Shown: positions 1 through 7,406, numbered from the stretch's first letter. The stretch is DNA of 15,424 bases from JBBCJT01 sp037190665 (GCA_037190665.1 JBBCJT010000012.1:1-15424), one strand, 5' to 3'. Numbers and translations: made by a program. The notes: generated from the sequence alone by a model not told the origin.

Positions 1-69
1 CTGAAGCGGGTGCTGTCGGCTGCCAAGGCGCACGCGGAAGGAAAGCCGGTCGCTCCGCCGGCGGCGTAG
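1..69 (+). CDS. C-terminal fragment of an unidentified protein (5' end outside window)
   Basis: Frame 1 is open from the first base and ends at a TAG at 67-69, giving 22 residues ending in KPVAPPAA. The Ala/Pro/Lys-rich tail looks like the flexible C-terminus of a larger protein, but it is too short to assign to a family. It reads towards the minus-strand dehalogenase gene, so the two genes converge on the repeat-bearing spacer. It could be a chance open frame. The main support is that the repeats begin only after its stop and that nothing else would occupy this stretch. Confidence 0.45.
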   Translation: MKRVLSAAKAHAEGKPVAPPAA

Positions 70-154
70 TCCGCGGGCGGTCAGCGGGCGGCAACGGCCC
101 GACTTTCTCCTCGCGGGCGGAGCTTCGCGAAAGGCACGCACGCTCGCGCAAGGT

Positions 155-211
155 CCCCTCTCCCGCTTGCGGGAGAGGGAGGGGGCCGCGCTTGCGCGGG
201 AGGGTGAGGGG
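155..211. repeat. REP-like hairpin repeat, copy A
   Basis: The arm ccctctcccgc (156-166) is followed by tt and its exact reverse complement gcgggagaggg (169-179), giving an 11-base-pair hairpin. The tag gggtgaggg follows at 202-210. The same hairpin and tag occur in inverted order and orientation in copy B downstream. Dispersed repeats of this general style (ccctctccc arms beside ccctcaccc tags) are common in intergenic regions of GC-rich proteobacteria. Its role here, such as mRNA 3'-end protection for the converging genes, is inference. Confidence 0.75.
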
Positions 212-256
212 CCTGCGCGCAGGCGAAACCGCGCCGTGGTGCCGGCGGCCGCACCA

Positions 257-292
257 CCCTCACCCCGGCCCTCTCCCGCGAGCGGGAGAGGG
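257..292. repeat. REP-like hairpin repeat, copy B (inverted relative to copy A)
   Basis: The tag ccctcaccc (257-265) precedes an 11-base-pair hairpin, ccctctcccgc (269-279) and gcgggagaggg (282-292), with ga between the arms. Tag and hairpin are the reverse complement of the order in copy A. The two copies therefore form an inverted pair, resembling the paired arrangement of bacterial REP/BIME-type elements. The hairpin arms of the two copies are identical and only the two central bases differ (tt versus ga). Confidence 0.75.
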
Positions 293-380
293 AGAAACAG
301 CGCAGCCGTTTCGCAAAGCTCCCACGGGCGGGAGAGGTGGACCTGCCCCTCTTCTCGAACCGGGGTCAGGAGCGCGTCCC

Positions 381-1094
381 TCAGCAGCCGAGCCGGCGGG
401 CGAGATCCTCGAAGTCTTCCGCGATCACGTCCCAGTCCTGAATGGCGCTGAGGTCCGTCGTCTGCCCCGGCCCGTGTTCGATCCGCGGGACGAAAGCGGT
501 CGCGAACCCGCAGCTTCGCGCCGCTTCAAGGTCGTTGTTGTGCGCGGCCACCAGCGCCACCTGCGCCGGCTCCAGCCCAAGGATCGCGGCCGTGTTGAGA
601 TACGCAGCCGGCTGCGGCTTGTAGGCGCCGGCAGCCTCCGCACCGAGGATGGCGTCCCACGGGATCGCGGCCCGCTTCGCCATGTCCGCGAGCAGGCGGA
701 TGTTGCCGTTCGACAGCGGCGCGATGAAATGGCGCGTGCTCAGCCGCAGCAAGCCGGGCACCGCGTCCGGCCAGGGATCGAGCCGGTGCCAGGCATGGTT
801 CAGCCACACCGCGTCCTCCTCCGGGAGCGCGATGCCGTGCGCCTCCAGCAGCCGGTCGAGGATCTCCCGGTGCAGCGCATCCAGCCGCGCGAACGGCCGG
901 CGGCCGGATCGCACCTCCTCCATCGCCGGCTGGTAGCCCCGCCGCCACTCGTCGGCGAAGTGCGCCGGATGGATGTCGCTGCGGCCGTGCTTCGCGAGCA
1001 TCCGGCCGACGTCGCGCGCCACGCCGCTTCGCCAGTCGACGACCGTGCCGAACACGTCGAACACCAGGGCGGAGACATGGGGCAGGGCGCTCAT
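381..1094 (-). CDS. Haloacid dehalogenase, type II (HAD superfamily)
   Basis: The 237-residue protein is a normal length for L-2-haloacid dehalogenases, cytoplasmic enzymes that hydrolyse 2-haloalkanoic acids to 2-hydroxyacids through an aspartyl-ester intermediate. HAD motif I is FDVFGTVVDW with the nucleophile at Asp13. Motif II is PLSNGN with Ser128. Lys159 lies in YKPQPAAY. The last motif, VAAHNNDLEAA, carries the acidic Asp188. WHRLDPWPD and GPGQTTDL are also typical of the type II dehalogenase subfamily. The ATG at 1094 is the first start in frame, and no strong ribosome site is visible before it. The next gene is divergent, 74 bases away. True haloacid substrates are not proven, because many family members act on other phospho- or halo-compounds. 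Confidence 0.88.
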   Translation of the reverse strand: MSALPHVSALVFDVFGTVVDWRSGVARDVGRMLAKHGRSDIHPAHFADEWRRGYQPAMEEVRSGRRPFARLDALHREILDRLLEAHGIALPEEDAVWLNHAWHRLDPWPDAVPGLLRLSTRHFIAPLSNGNIRLLADMAKRAAIPWDAILGAEAAGAYKPQPAAYLNTAAILGLEPAQVALVAAHNNDLEAARSCGFATAFVPRIEHGPGQTTDLSAIQDWDVIAEDFEDLARRLGC

Positions 1095-1156
1095 GGCCCG
1101 CAGGATGGCGATCCGCGGGCGGGGCGCAAGCGCGAGGCAAAATCGATTCGGTCTGC

Positions 1157-1162
1157 TATCAG
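1157..1162 (+). promoter_or_regulatory. Possible -10 element for a leaderless transcript
   Basis: TATCAG, preceded by TGC (an extended -10-like context), ends six bases before the ATG at 1169. Transcription would therefore start at or next to the A of the start codon. No Shine-Dalgarno sequence precedes this ATG, which fits leaderless translation. No good -35 hexamer is visible at the right spacing, so the call is tentative. Confidence 0.25.
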
Positions 1163-1168
1163 CGCCGC

Positions 1169-1543
1169 ATGCCGCTCCCCGTTCTCGCCGCCGTCATCAC
1201 CAGTGTCCTGCTGTCCGCCTTCGCGCAGATCGCGCTGAAGGCGGGCATGTCGCGCCCGGACGTGCTGCGCGCGCTGTCGGACGGCGAGGCGGGCGCGATC
1301 GCGCTGGCGGTGGCGAGCCAGCCCTGGGTCGTGATCGGCCTCGGCGCCTACGGGCTGGGGATGCTCGTGTGGTTGTTCGTGCTGTCCCGCATCGACGTGT
1401 CGCTCGCCTATCCCTTCGTCAGCCTGGGCATCGTGGTGACGATGGCGCTCGGCTACCTCGTGTTCGGCGAGGCGCTGTCGGCGGCGCGGCTGCTGGGCGC
1501 GGGGCTGGTGATCGCCGGCATCCTCGTGCTGGCGACGAGCTGA
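1169..1543 (+). CDS. EamA/SMR-type four-helix membrane protein (ArnE/ArnF-like)
   Basis: The 124-residue protein has four hydrophobic segments at roughly residues 3-22, 47-69, 75-95 and 100-122, the layout of half-size EamA and small multidrug resistance proteins. The central stretch SRIDVSLAYPFVSLGIVV followed by FGEALS and a Gly-rich last helix is characteristic of the EamA subgroup that includes ArnE/ArnF, which flip undecaprenyl-phosphate-aminoarabinose across the inner membrane. It lacks the EmrE pattern seen in the SMR protein at 7756-8085. It stands next to a GT-C glycosyltransferase and a DPPR-synthase-like gene, so a role in translocating a lipid-linked sugar is attractive but inferred. 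A generic small-molecule exporter is the alternative. It converges with the glycosyltransferase gene. Confidence 0.8.
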   Translation: MPLPVLAAVITSVLLSAFAQIALKAGMSRPDVLRALSDGEAGAIALAVASQPWVVIGLGAYGLGMLVWLFVLSRIDVSLAYPFVSLGIVVTMALGYLVFGEALSAARLLGAGLVIAGILVLATS

Positions 1544-1548
1544 TCCCG

Positions 1549-1613
1549 CCGAGCCTCGCCCACGGCTTCCATCGGCAAGGCGAACGGCATCCGTGCGCGA
1601 AACAGAGGCTCGG
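1549..1613. repeat. Inverted repeat between convergent genes
   Basis: ccgagcctc at 1549-1557 is matched by its reverse complement gaggctcgg at 1605-1613, with 47 bases between the arms. It fills most of the 106-base gap between the ends of the EamA-type gene and the glycosyltransferase gene. The location would suit a bidirectional transcription-end structure, but the loop is long and no T-run follows. A chance match in GC-rich DNA cannot be excluded. Confidence 0.3.
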
Positions 1614-1649
1614 TACCGGATCAGCCGGCGGGCTGGCCGGTGCGAGAGG

Positions 1650-3299
1650 TCAGCGACTGCTGCCCTCGATGCTGCGGCCGATGATCGGCAGGTCGATCGA
1701 GCTGTCGCGCGGGCGCGGCCGGATCTCGCCGGTGACGCGGTAGAGGCGGAGTTCGTGGTCCTCGACCGGCACGTTGGCGGTGACCGCGATGCGGCCGATC
1801 TCCTCGAAATCCGGCCCGTCCAGCACGCGCTGGAACTGCGCCATCTGCGCAAGGTCGGTCCAGAAATCGCGCTGTGCGATCACCACCGCCACGCCGAGGC
1901 TGCGGATGCGCTCGATCATCTCAGACTCGCTGTGCGCGCGCTCCGCCACGCCGATCTGGCGGCGGACGGCGATTTCCAGGAACAGCTTGTCGGCTCGGAC
2001 GGTTTGCAGGTCCGGCCGGCCCGCCACCGTGCGCATGCTGAAGATGAAGGACCCGTCCCGCTTGCCGGAGAACAGCACGGCCGAACCCGGCGGGGCGGCG
2101 GCGACGGCGCGCAGCGCGGCCTCGCGGTAGCCGTCCACTCGCGGCACGGTCTGGGCCGCCACCGTCCAGGCGGCGAGGACTGCCGCCACGCCGATGGCCA
2201 GCGCCGGCCGCAGCTCGCCCGTCCCGCCGATCCGCCGCGCGAGCCAGTCGAGCCCGAACCCCGCCCACAGGGCGAGCGGCACCAGCAGGATCACGCCATG
2301 CCGCGCTTCCTTGAGATCGATGTAGGAGAGCGCGACGTAGCAGACGACGAACCAGAGCCCGAGCATCGCCCGTTCCGCCCGCTGCCAGGCGGCGGCCGTC
2401 GCGCTGACGACGAAGCCCAGCGCGGCAAGTGCGAGGCCGGCGATCCCGGCCATCTCCGGAAGCTGCCGGGCGTACCAGAGCCAGCCGGCAAGCGTCGTCC
2501 GCGAGGCGGCCGTGTCCGCGATGCCGGACACCGACTGCACGTTCGCCTGGCCGAATTTCAGGGTGATGACGATCAGCGGCACCATGCCCAGCACGGCGAG
2601 CGCGGCGACGATCCAGAGCCGCCGCTCCGCCAAGAGCCGCCCGCCGCGCGCGAGCAGCAGGTACAGCGCCAGCACGGCGACGACGAACACCATGCTGAGC
2701 TTGGTGTAGAGCGAGAACAGCGCGAAGACGGCGAAGAAGACGAGCGACCAGGTGCCGTGCGTCCGCCCGTGCCGGACGGCGAAGTACGCGGCCCAGACGA
2801 GCCAGCACAGCGCCGGGACCTCCAGCATCACCTGCCGGCCCCACAGCGCGATCTCCGGCAGGCCCAGCAGCAGCAACGCGGTCGCGAGCGCGGCCCAGCG
2901 ATCCATCCAGTGCCGCGCCAGCGCGTACATGCCGCAGCCCAGGGCCAGCCCGTGCAGCGCGATCACCGCCTGCGCTGTCGCGTGGCTGTCACCGAACAGC
3001 AGGAAGAACGGCGCGCTGACGACATAGAGCAGCGGCGGGTAGAACAGGATCGTCAGCGCCGGGTACTGGACATAGTAGTCGAAGGCGAAGCGGGCGGGGT
3101 TGGCGAACGACGCGGCCAGCAGCGCGTCCTTGAGGAAAATGCCGTTCAGGGCGTGCCGCGGCGCGTCGCTCCACCAGAACGAACCGCCCATCGGCGCGGT
3201 CAGGTACAGCGCCAGCGCCAGCAGCAGGATGGCGGCACAGGGCAGCGCCCATTCCGTCCGCGCGCCATCGGTGGACCGGGAATCGTGATTCGGGGTCAC
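1650..3299 (-). CDS. GT-C family glycosyltransferase (PMT/ArnT-like, family 39 type)
   Basis: About 549 residues with an N-terminal membrane segment near 20-34, then a periplasmic loop FWWSDAPRHALNG containing Asp45, the position of the catalytic acidic residue of GT-C enzymes. About ten more hydrophobic segments follow up to about residue 400, then a soluble C-terminal region of about 150 residues. This is the architecture of inner-membrane transferases that move a sugar from a polyprenyl-phosphate donor to an acceptor on the periplasmic side. The GTG at 3299 is chosen, with an in-frame GTG at 3308 as alternative. There is no ATG in frame close by, and the open frame continues upstream only as an antisense shadow of the neighbouring UbiA gene. 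It is divergent from the DPPR-synthase-like gene and convergent with the EamA-type gene. The sugar and acceptor cannot be read. Confidence 0.82.
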   Translation of the reverse strand: MTPNHDSRSTDGARTEWALPCAAILLLALALYLTAPMGGSFWWSDAPRHALNGIFLKDALLAASFANPARFAFDYYVQYPALTILFYPPLLYVVSAPFFLLFGDSHATAQAVIALHGLALGCGMYALARHWMDRWAALATALLLLGLPEIALWGRQVMLEVPALCWLVWAAYFAVRHGRTHGTWSLVFFAVFALFSLYTKLSMVFVVAVLALYLLLARGGRLLAERRLWIVAALAVLGMVPLIVITLKFGQANVQSVSGIADTAASRTTLAGWLWYARQLPEMAGIAGLALAALGFVVSATAAAWQRAERAMLGLWFVVCYVALSYIDLKEARHGVILLVPLALWAGFGLDWLARRIGGTGELRPALAIGVAAVLAAWTVAAQTVPRVDGYREAALRAVAAAPPGSAVLFSGKRDGSFIFSMRTVAGRPDLQTVRADKLFLEIAVRRQIGVAERAHSESEMIERIRSLGVAVVIAQRDFWTDLAQMAQFQRVLDGPDFEEIGRIAVTANVPVEDHELRLYRVTGEIRPRPRDSSIDLPIIGRSIEGSSR

Positions 3300-3395
3300 G
3301 CGCGGCACTTCGGCTTCATCGTTCCCTGATACATGATGGCAGGCCCGCCCGGAACCGGGCAGACACAACCTTGTCGTGAAGGAAGTCATCGCCGG
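3300..3395. promoter_or_regulatory. Divergent 5' region of the glycosyltransferase and HAD-UbiA genes
   Basis: The 96-base spacer must hold the start signals for both genes. The clear element is the ribosome site aaggaag (3379-3385), ten bases before the ATG at 3396, which decides that start over the in-frame ATG at 3333. The imperfect palindrome gcccggaaccgggc at 3347-3360 (six-base arms around aa) could be an operator or a short leader hairpin. AT-richer bases at 3328-3337 are a possible -10 area, but no confident -35/-10 pair was found. Confidence 0.4.
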
Positions 3396-4868
3396 ATGCC
3401 GCAGCAACCGCCCCTCTGCGTCGACATGGACGGCACGCTCGTGCGTGGCGATACGCTGTACGAGCTGCTGTTCGCCTGCCTGCGCCGCTATCCACTGATG
3501 CTGCTGCGGCTGCCGTTCTGGCTGATGGAAGGCAAGGCGGCGCTGAAGGCGCATCTCGCCCGGGTGGTCGATCCGGCGGGGCTGGAGCTTTGCTTCCACG
3601 AGCCGGTGATCGACTGGTTGCGCTCGGAACGGGACGGCGGGCGGCATGTCGTGCTCGCCACCGCGGCCGACCGGAAGGTGGCCGAGGCCGTGGCCGACCG
3701 GACCGGCCTGTTCGACGAGGTCATCGCCACCGCCAACGGCCGGAACCTGCGCGGGCCGGAGAAGGCGGCCGCCCTCACCGAACGGTTCGGGGCGGGCGGC
3801 TTCGACTATGCGGGCAACGACGGCAGCGACCTGCCGGTCTGGCAGGAAGCGCGGCAGGGGATCGTCGTCGCGCCGGCTGGTGCCTCCATCGTCGCCCGCG
3901 CCCAGGCGACCGGGAAGGTGGACAAGGTCATCGCCGTGCCCGGGGCGTCTGCCCGCGCGGCGCTGAAGGCGATGCGGCCGCATCAATGGGCGAAGAACGC
4001 GCTGGTCTTCCTGCCGATCCTCGCCGCCCACCAGTTCGACGACGGCCGCGCGCTGCTGAATGCGGTGTTGGCCTTCGTGGCGATGGGGCTGGTCGCCTCG
4101 GCCGGCTATCTCGTGAACGACCTGCTGGACCTGCAGGCGGACCGCGCCCATCCGCGCAAGCGCCGTCGGCCCTTTGCCTCCGGCGCGCTGCCGGTGCAGG
4201 CCGGCATTCCGCTGGCGGCCTGCCTGCTCGCCGCCGCGGTCGTGATCGCGTGGTCGGTTTCCTTCGCGCTCGCGCTATGGCTCGGCGTCTATCTGGTGCT
4301 GACCTTCACCTACTCGCTGTGGCTCAAGCAGAAGGTGCTGATCGACGTCTTCGTGCTGTCAGCATTGTATACCCACCGCGTGCTCGCCGGCGCGATCGCG
4401 ACCGGCATCGCGCCCTCCTTCTGGCTGCTCGCGCTGTCGGTGTTCTTCTTTCTCAGCCTCGCGATGCTGAAGCGGTACTCGGAACTGGTGGACCGCATCG
4501 GCAAGGGGGCGCCGGCCGAGGGAGGGGCGATCGCCCGGGGATACCGGGCGGTGGATCTGGACACGCTGCTCGGCCTCGGCACCGCCTCGGCCTTTTCCGC
4601 GGTCTTCGTGCTGGCGCTCTATATCCAGAGCGACAACGTGCGGGCGCTGTACCGCACGCCGGAACTGTTCTGGCTGTGCTGCCCGCTGGTGCTCTACTGG
4701 CTGAGCCGGATGTGGGTGGGCGCGCGGCGCGGCGCGATCGACGACGACCCGCTGATCTTCGCGCTCCGGGAACGGATTAGCCTGCTGGTCCTCGGGCTGA
4801 TCGTCCTGCTGGCGACGCTCAGCACGACGGTCGATTTCGGCTGCCTGCTGGGCATCCGCTGCGGCTGA
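3396..4868 (+). CDS. HAD phosphatase-UbiA fusion, DPPR synthase-like prenyl-phosphate phosphoribosyltransferase
   Basis: The 490-residue protein has two parts. Residues 1-180 are a HAD-type phosphatase domain: nucleophile motif DMDGT (Asp10, Asp12), VLATA near 86-90, Lys123, and GNDGSDLP with Asp142 and Asp145. Residues 190-490 are a polytopic UbiA-family domain. It begins RPHQWAKN and has the metal-binding motif NDLLDLQADRAHPRKRRRP (Asp242, Asp245, Asp249) and a second motif around KQKVLIDVFVLS with Asp317. RPxQWxKN and NDxxDxxxDRxHPxK are hallmarks of mycobacterial Rv3806c-type DPPR synthases, which move 5-phosphoribose from PRPP to decaprenyl phosphate. The fused phosphatase could remove the 5'-phosphate of the product; that is inference. 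The ATG at 3396 is favoured by a good ribosome site. Ubiquinone or heme prenyl transfer is less likely given the motifs. Confidence 0.85.
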   Translation: MPQQPPLCVDMDGTLVRGDTLYELLFACLRRYPLMLLRLPFWLMEGKAALKAHLARVVDPAGLELCFHEPVIDWLRSERDGGRHVVLATAADRKVAEAVADRTGLFDEVIATANGRNLRGPEKAAALTERFGAGGFDYAGNDGSDLPVWQEARQGIVVAPAGASIVARAQATGKVDKVIAVPGASARAALKAMRPHQWAKNALVFLPILAAHQFDDGRALLNAVLAFVAMGLVASAGYLVNDLLDLQADRAHPRKRRRPFASGALPVQAGIPLAACLLAAAVVIAWSVSFALALWLGVYLVLTFTYSLWLKQKVLIDVFVLSALYTHRVLAGAIATGIAPSFWLLALSVFFFLSLAMLKRYSELVDRIGKGAPAEGGAIARGYRAVDLDTLLGLGTASAFSAVFVLALYIQSDNVRALYRTPELFWLCCPLVLYWLSRMWVGARRGAIDDDPLIFALRERISLLVLGLIVLLATLSTTVDFGCLLGIRCG

Positions 4869-4921
4869 ATGGGCGGCCACGACGATACCCTTGCGCTGAC
4901 GGTCGCGCTTCGCCATTCCTG

Positions 4922-7393
4922 ATGGGGTCGATGCCCCTCGCCCTTGCCCGCGCCCGCCGCCTGCATCCCGGTCGCATTGCGGCGATCGCGGCCCTTTTCG
5001 CGACCGCCCTGCTGATCGCCGGCGCGCTGATCCTGTGGCGGATCGATGTCGGACTGGCGGCCGACCGTGGCGAGATCGCGCGCGTGCGCGCGGAGGTGGA
5101 CGAGGCGCAGACGCTGATGGCGGCCGTGCAGGACGCCGAGACCGGCCAGCGCGGCTTCCTGCTGACGCGGCGCCCGAGCTACCTGGAGCCCCTGACCGCC
5201 GCCGAGCGGACCCTGCCGCCGCTGATCATCCGGCTGCAGGCCCTGACGCAGCCCGAGGACGCCGACCGGCTGCGGCGCATCTCCGCCCTCGTCGAGACGC
5301 GCATGGAGCAGATCCGCGCCAGCCTCGCCGCGGCGCGCCTCGGGGATATGGACGGCGCGCTCGACCCGGTGCGCACGGACCGCGGCAAGCTGACGATGGA
5401 TGCGCTGCGCGCGGAGGTCACCGTCCTCGTCGCCATGGGCAGCCGTGCGCTGGATCAGCGCCTCGCTGCGCTGGAGCGGGCCTACCGCACCCGTACCCTG
5501 ACCGTCTCGGGTTTCGGCACGCTCGCCGTGCTGGGCCTGCTCGGCTGCGCCCTGCTTCTGGCCAACGGTGCCCGGCGCCTGCAACGGGCCGAGGCGGTGG
5601 TGCGCAGCGCGATGGAGACGATGCGCGACGGCCTGCTCGCCGTTGGCCCCGACGGGGTGGTGCGGGCCTGCAACGAACGTTTCGGCGAGATCGCCGGCAT
5701 GCCGCCCGGGATGTGCCGCGAGGGCGCGCGCTGGGCGGAGCTGGTCGCGCACGATGCCGGCATCGACCCGCCGCTGCTCGACCGGCCGGTGGGCACTGTG
5801 GTGCGCCGGGGCGGGAAGGTGCTGGAGATCTGGTTCGCCCCGATGGAGGACGGCGGGCAACTGTTCCTGCTGGCGGACATCTCCCGCCGCGACGCGGCCG
5901 AGGCGATCGCGCGCAATTCCCAGCGCATGGAAGCGATGGGCCAGCTCACGGGCGGCGTTGCGCACGATTTCAACAACCTGCTGCAGGTGATCGGCGGCAA
6001 CCTCGACCTCGCGCTGCGCGCGGCGCCGGAGTCCCTGCGGCCCCGGCTGGAGGCGGCGCGCGGCGGCGTGGAGCGCGGCGCGCGGCTGACCCAGCACCTG
6101 CTCGCCTTCGGCCGCCGGCAGCCGCTTGCTCCGCAGCCGACCGATCCGAACCGCCTGGTCTCCGGCATGGAGGAACTGCTGCGGCGGACGCTCGGCGGGC
6201 AGATCGAGCTACAGACCGTGATCGCGGCCGGCGCCTGGGCGACGATGGTCGATCCCGTCCAGCTCGAAAGCGCGGTGTTGAACCTCGCGCTCAACGCCCG
6301 CGACGCGATGCCCGATGGCGGGCGGCTGACGATCGAGGTCAGCAACGTCACCATCGACGCCGCCTATGCCGCGCAGGTGGACGTACCGCCCGGCGATTAC
6401 GTGATGGTCGCGGTCGGCGACACCGGCACCGGCATGACGCCGGAGGTGCAGGCACGCGCCTTCGAGCCGTTCTTCACCACCAAGCCGGAAGGCAAGGGCA
6501 CGGGGCTCGGCCTTGCCATGGTCTACGGCTTCACCCGCCAGTCGGGCGGGCATGTGCGGCTGTATTCGGAACCCGGCGCGGGCTCGACCATCAAGCTGTT
6601 CCTGCCGCGCGCGGCCCACGCGCCGGTCGAGGCTCGTGCCGCGCCGCCGCCGCCGCGCACGCTCGCGGCTCGTGTGCTGGTGGTGGAGGACGATGCGCCA
6701 GTGCGCGCCGCCGCATCGGCCCTGTTTCGCGACCTGGGGGCGACGGTGGAGGAGGCGGCGGGGATGGAGGCGGCGCTGGCCCTGCTGGAGGCCGGGCCCT
6801 TCGACCTGCTGTTCACCGACATGGTGATGCCGGGCGAGATGTCGATCCGCGACTTCGTCCAGCGGGCGCAGACGCTGCAACCGGGCATCGCGGTGCTCTA
6901 CACCTCCGGCTACACGCAGAACGGCGTGGTGCACGGCGGCCGGCTCGATCCCGGCGTGCGGCTGCTGACCAAGCCGTATGCGCGCGACGATCTGGCGCGC
7001 GCTGCCGCCGCCGCGCTGGCCGATGCCCGCGCCGCAAGGCCGCTGCGCATCCTCTATGCCGAGGACGAGGCGCTGGTGCGGCTCGCCACGCTGGAGATGC
7101 TGCAGGCCGACGGCCATACCGTGCGGGAGGCGGCGAGTTGCGCGGAGGCGGACGCCTGGGACGAGGACGGCCGGCCCGATCTGGTGATCTGCGATATCGA
7201 GCTGCCGGACGGCAACGGCATCGCCCTCGTGCGGCAGATGCGGGTGCGCTGGCCGGGCCTGCCGGTGATCATCGCCTCGGGCCGTAGGCCGTCGCCGCTG
7301 CCGGCCGATCTCGTCTGGCTCGACAAGCCGTACGAAGCCCAGCAGCTCCGCGTGGCGATCCTCTCAGCGCTGGAATCCGCCCCGTCCGCCTGA
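4922..7393 (+). CDS. Hybrid histidine kinase: CHASE3, PAS, HisKA, HATPase, two receivers
   Basis: The 823-residue inner-membrane sensor has membrane segments near 19-39 and 195-215 flanking a periplasmic CHASE3 domain with the typical AETGQRGFLLT at 72-82. A PAS-like domain spans about 222-320. The phospho-accepting His348 lies in GGVAHDFNNLL. The ATPase domain has an N box (Asn454, Asn458), DTGTGM at 500-505, FEPFFTTK at 514-521 and GKGTGLGLAM at 524-533. Receiver 1 (about 583-700) has Glu589/Asp590, phospho-acceptor Asp633 and Lys684. Receiver 2 (about 708-820) has Glu714/Asp715, Asp758 and Lys802. All key residues are present, so both receivers look active. No DNA-binding partner is adjacent, so the output is unknown. 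Start choice is uncertain: ATG 4931, nine bases downstream, is equally open, and neither has a strong ribosome site. It follows the UbiA gene by 53 bases. Confidence 0.93.
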   Translation: MGSMPLALARARRLHPGRIAAIAALFATALLIAGALILWRIDVGLAADRGEIARVRAEVDEAQTLMAAVQDAETGQRGFLLTRRPSYLEPLTAAERTLPPLIIRLQALTQPEDADRLRRISALVETRMEQIRASLAAARLGDMDGALDPVRTDRGKLTMDALRAEVTVLVAMGSRALDQRLAALERAYRTRTLTVSGFGTLAVLGLLGCALLLANGARRLQRAEAVVRSAMETMRDGLLAVGPDGVVRACNERFGEIAGMPPGMCREGARWAELVAHDAGIDPPLLDRPVGTVVRRGGKVLEIWFAPMEDGGQLFLLADISRRDAAEAIARNSQRMEAMGQLTGGVAHDFNNLLQVIGGNLDLALRAAPESLRPRLEAARGGVERGARLTQHLLAFGRRQPLAPQPTDPNRLVSGMEELLRRTLGGQIELQTVIAAGAWATMVDPVQLESAVLNLALNARDAMPDGGRLTIEVSNVTIDAAYAAQVDVPPGDYVMVAVGDTGTGMTPEVQARAFEPFFTTKPEGKGTGLGLAMVYGFTRQSGGHVRLYSEPGAGSTIKLFLPRAAHAPVEARAAPPPPRTLAARVLVVEDDAPVRAAASALFRDLGATVEEAAGMEAALALLEAGPFDLLFTDMVMPGEMSIRDFVQRAQTLQPGIAVLYTSGYTQNGVVHGGRLDPGVRLLTKPYARDDLARAAAAALADARAARPLRILYAEDEALVRLATLEMLQADGHTVREAASCAEADAWDEDGRPDLVICDIELPDGNGIALVRQMRVRWPGLPVIIASGRRPSPLPADLVWLDKPYEAQQLRVAILSALESAPSA

Positions 7394-7406
7394 TATCGAG
7401 GCGTGC

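Larger units (their letters stand above)
70..380. other. Convergent intergenic spacer with GC-rich hairpin repeats
   Basis: These 311 bases separate the plus-strand fragment ending at 69 from the minus-strand dehalogenase ending at 381. They hold two inverted copies of a GC-rich hairpin repeat (entered separately), a perfect 12-base palindrome cctgcgcgcagg at 212-223, a smaller hairpin ccgcgc/gcgcgg at 186-199, and a decayed third repeat arm gcgggagagg around 328-337. No convincing coding frame was found. The frames open here have the Arg/Pro-rich composition expected of GC-rich spacer. No T-run follows the hairpins, so they are not classic intrinsic terminators. Confidence 0.7.

Noticed and set aside
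155..340. Possible CRISPR-like array
   Set aside because: The copies are hairpin repeats in opposite orientations with no regular spacers, and only two good copies exist.
1593..3329. Plus-strand open frame of 578 codons opposite the glycosyltransferase gene
   Set aside because: It is antisense to a clear multi-helix membrane protein and is rich in Arg, His, Gln, Gly and Pro with no recognisable domain, the usual shadow of a GC-rich gene.
3333..3395. Earlier in-frame ATG for the HAD-UbiA gene
   Set aside because: The ATG at 3396 has a good ribosome site and places the HAD motif at the usual distance from the N-terminus; the extra 21 residues look non-coding.
3300..4151. Upstream extension of the glycosyltransferase frame
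   Set aside because: The extension runs antisense through the HAD-UbiA gene, has no membrane or family character, and the protein's first membrane helix starts just after the GTG at 3299.
4694..6097. Minus-strand open frame of 467 codons opposite the kinase N-terminal half
   Set aside because: It is antisense to CHASE3, PAS and HisKA coding sequence, has His/Gln/Arg-rich composition and no domain.
5035..7287. Plus-strand second-frame open frame of 750 codons inside the kinase gene
   Set aside because: It overlaps the kinase entirely; Gly/Arg/Asp-rich low complexity typical of a shifted frame in GC-rich DNA.
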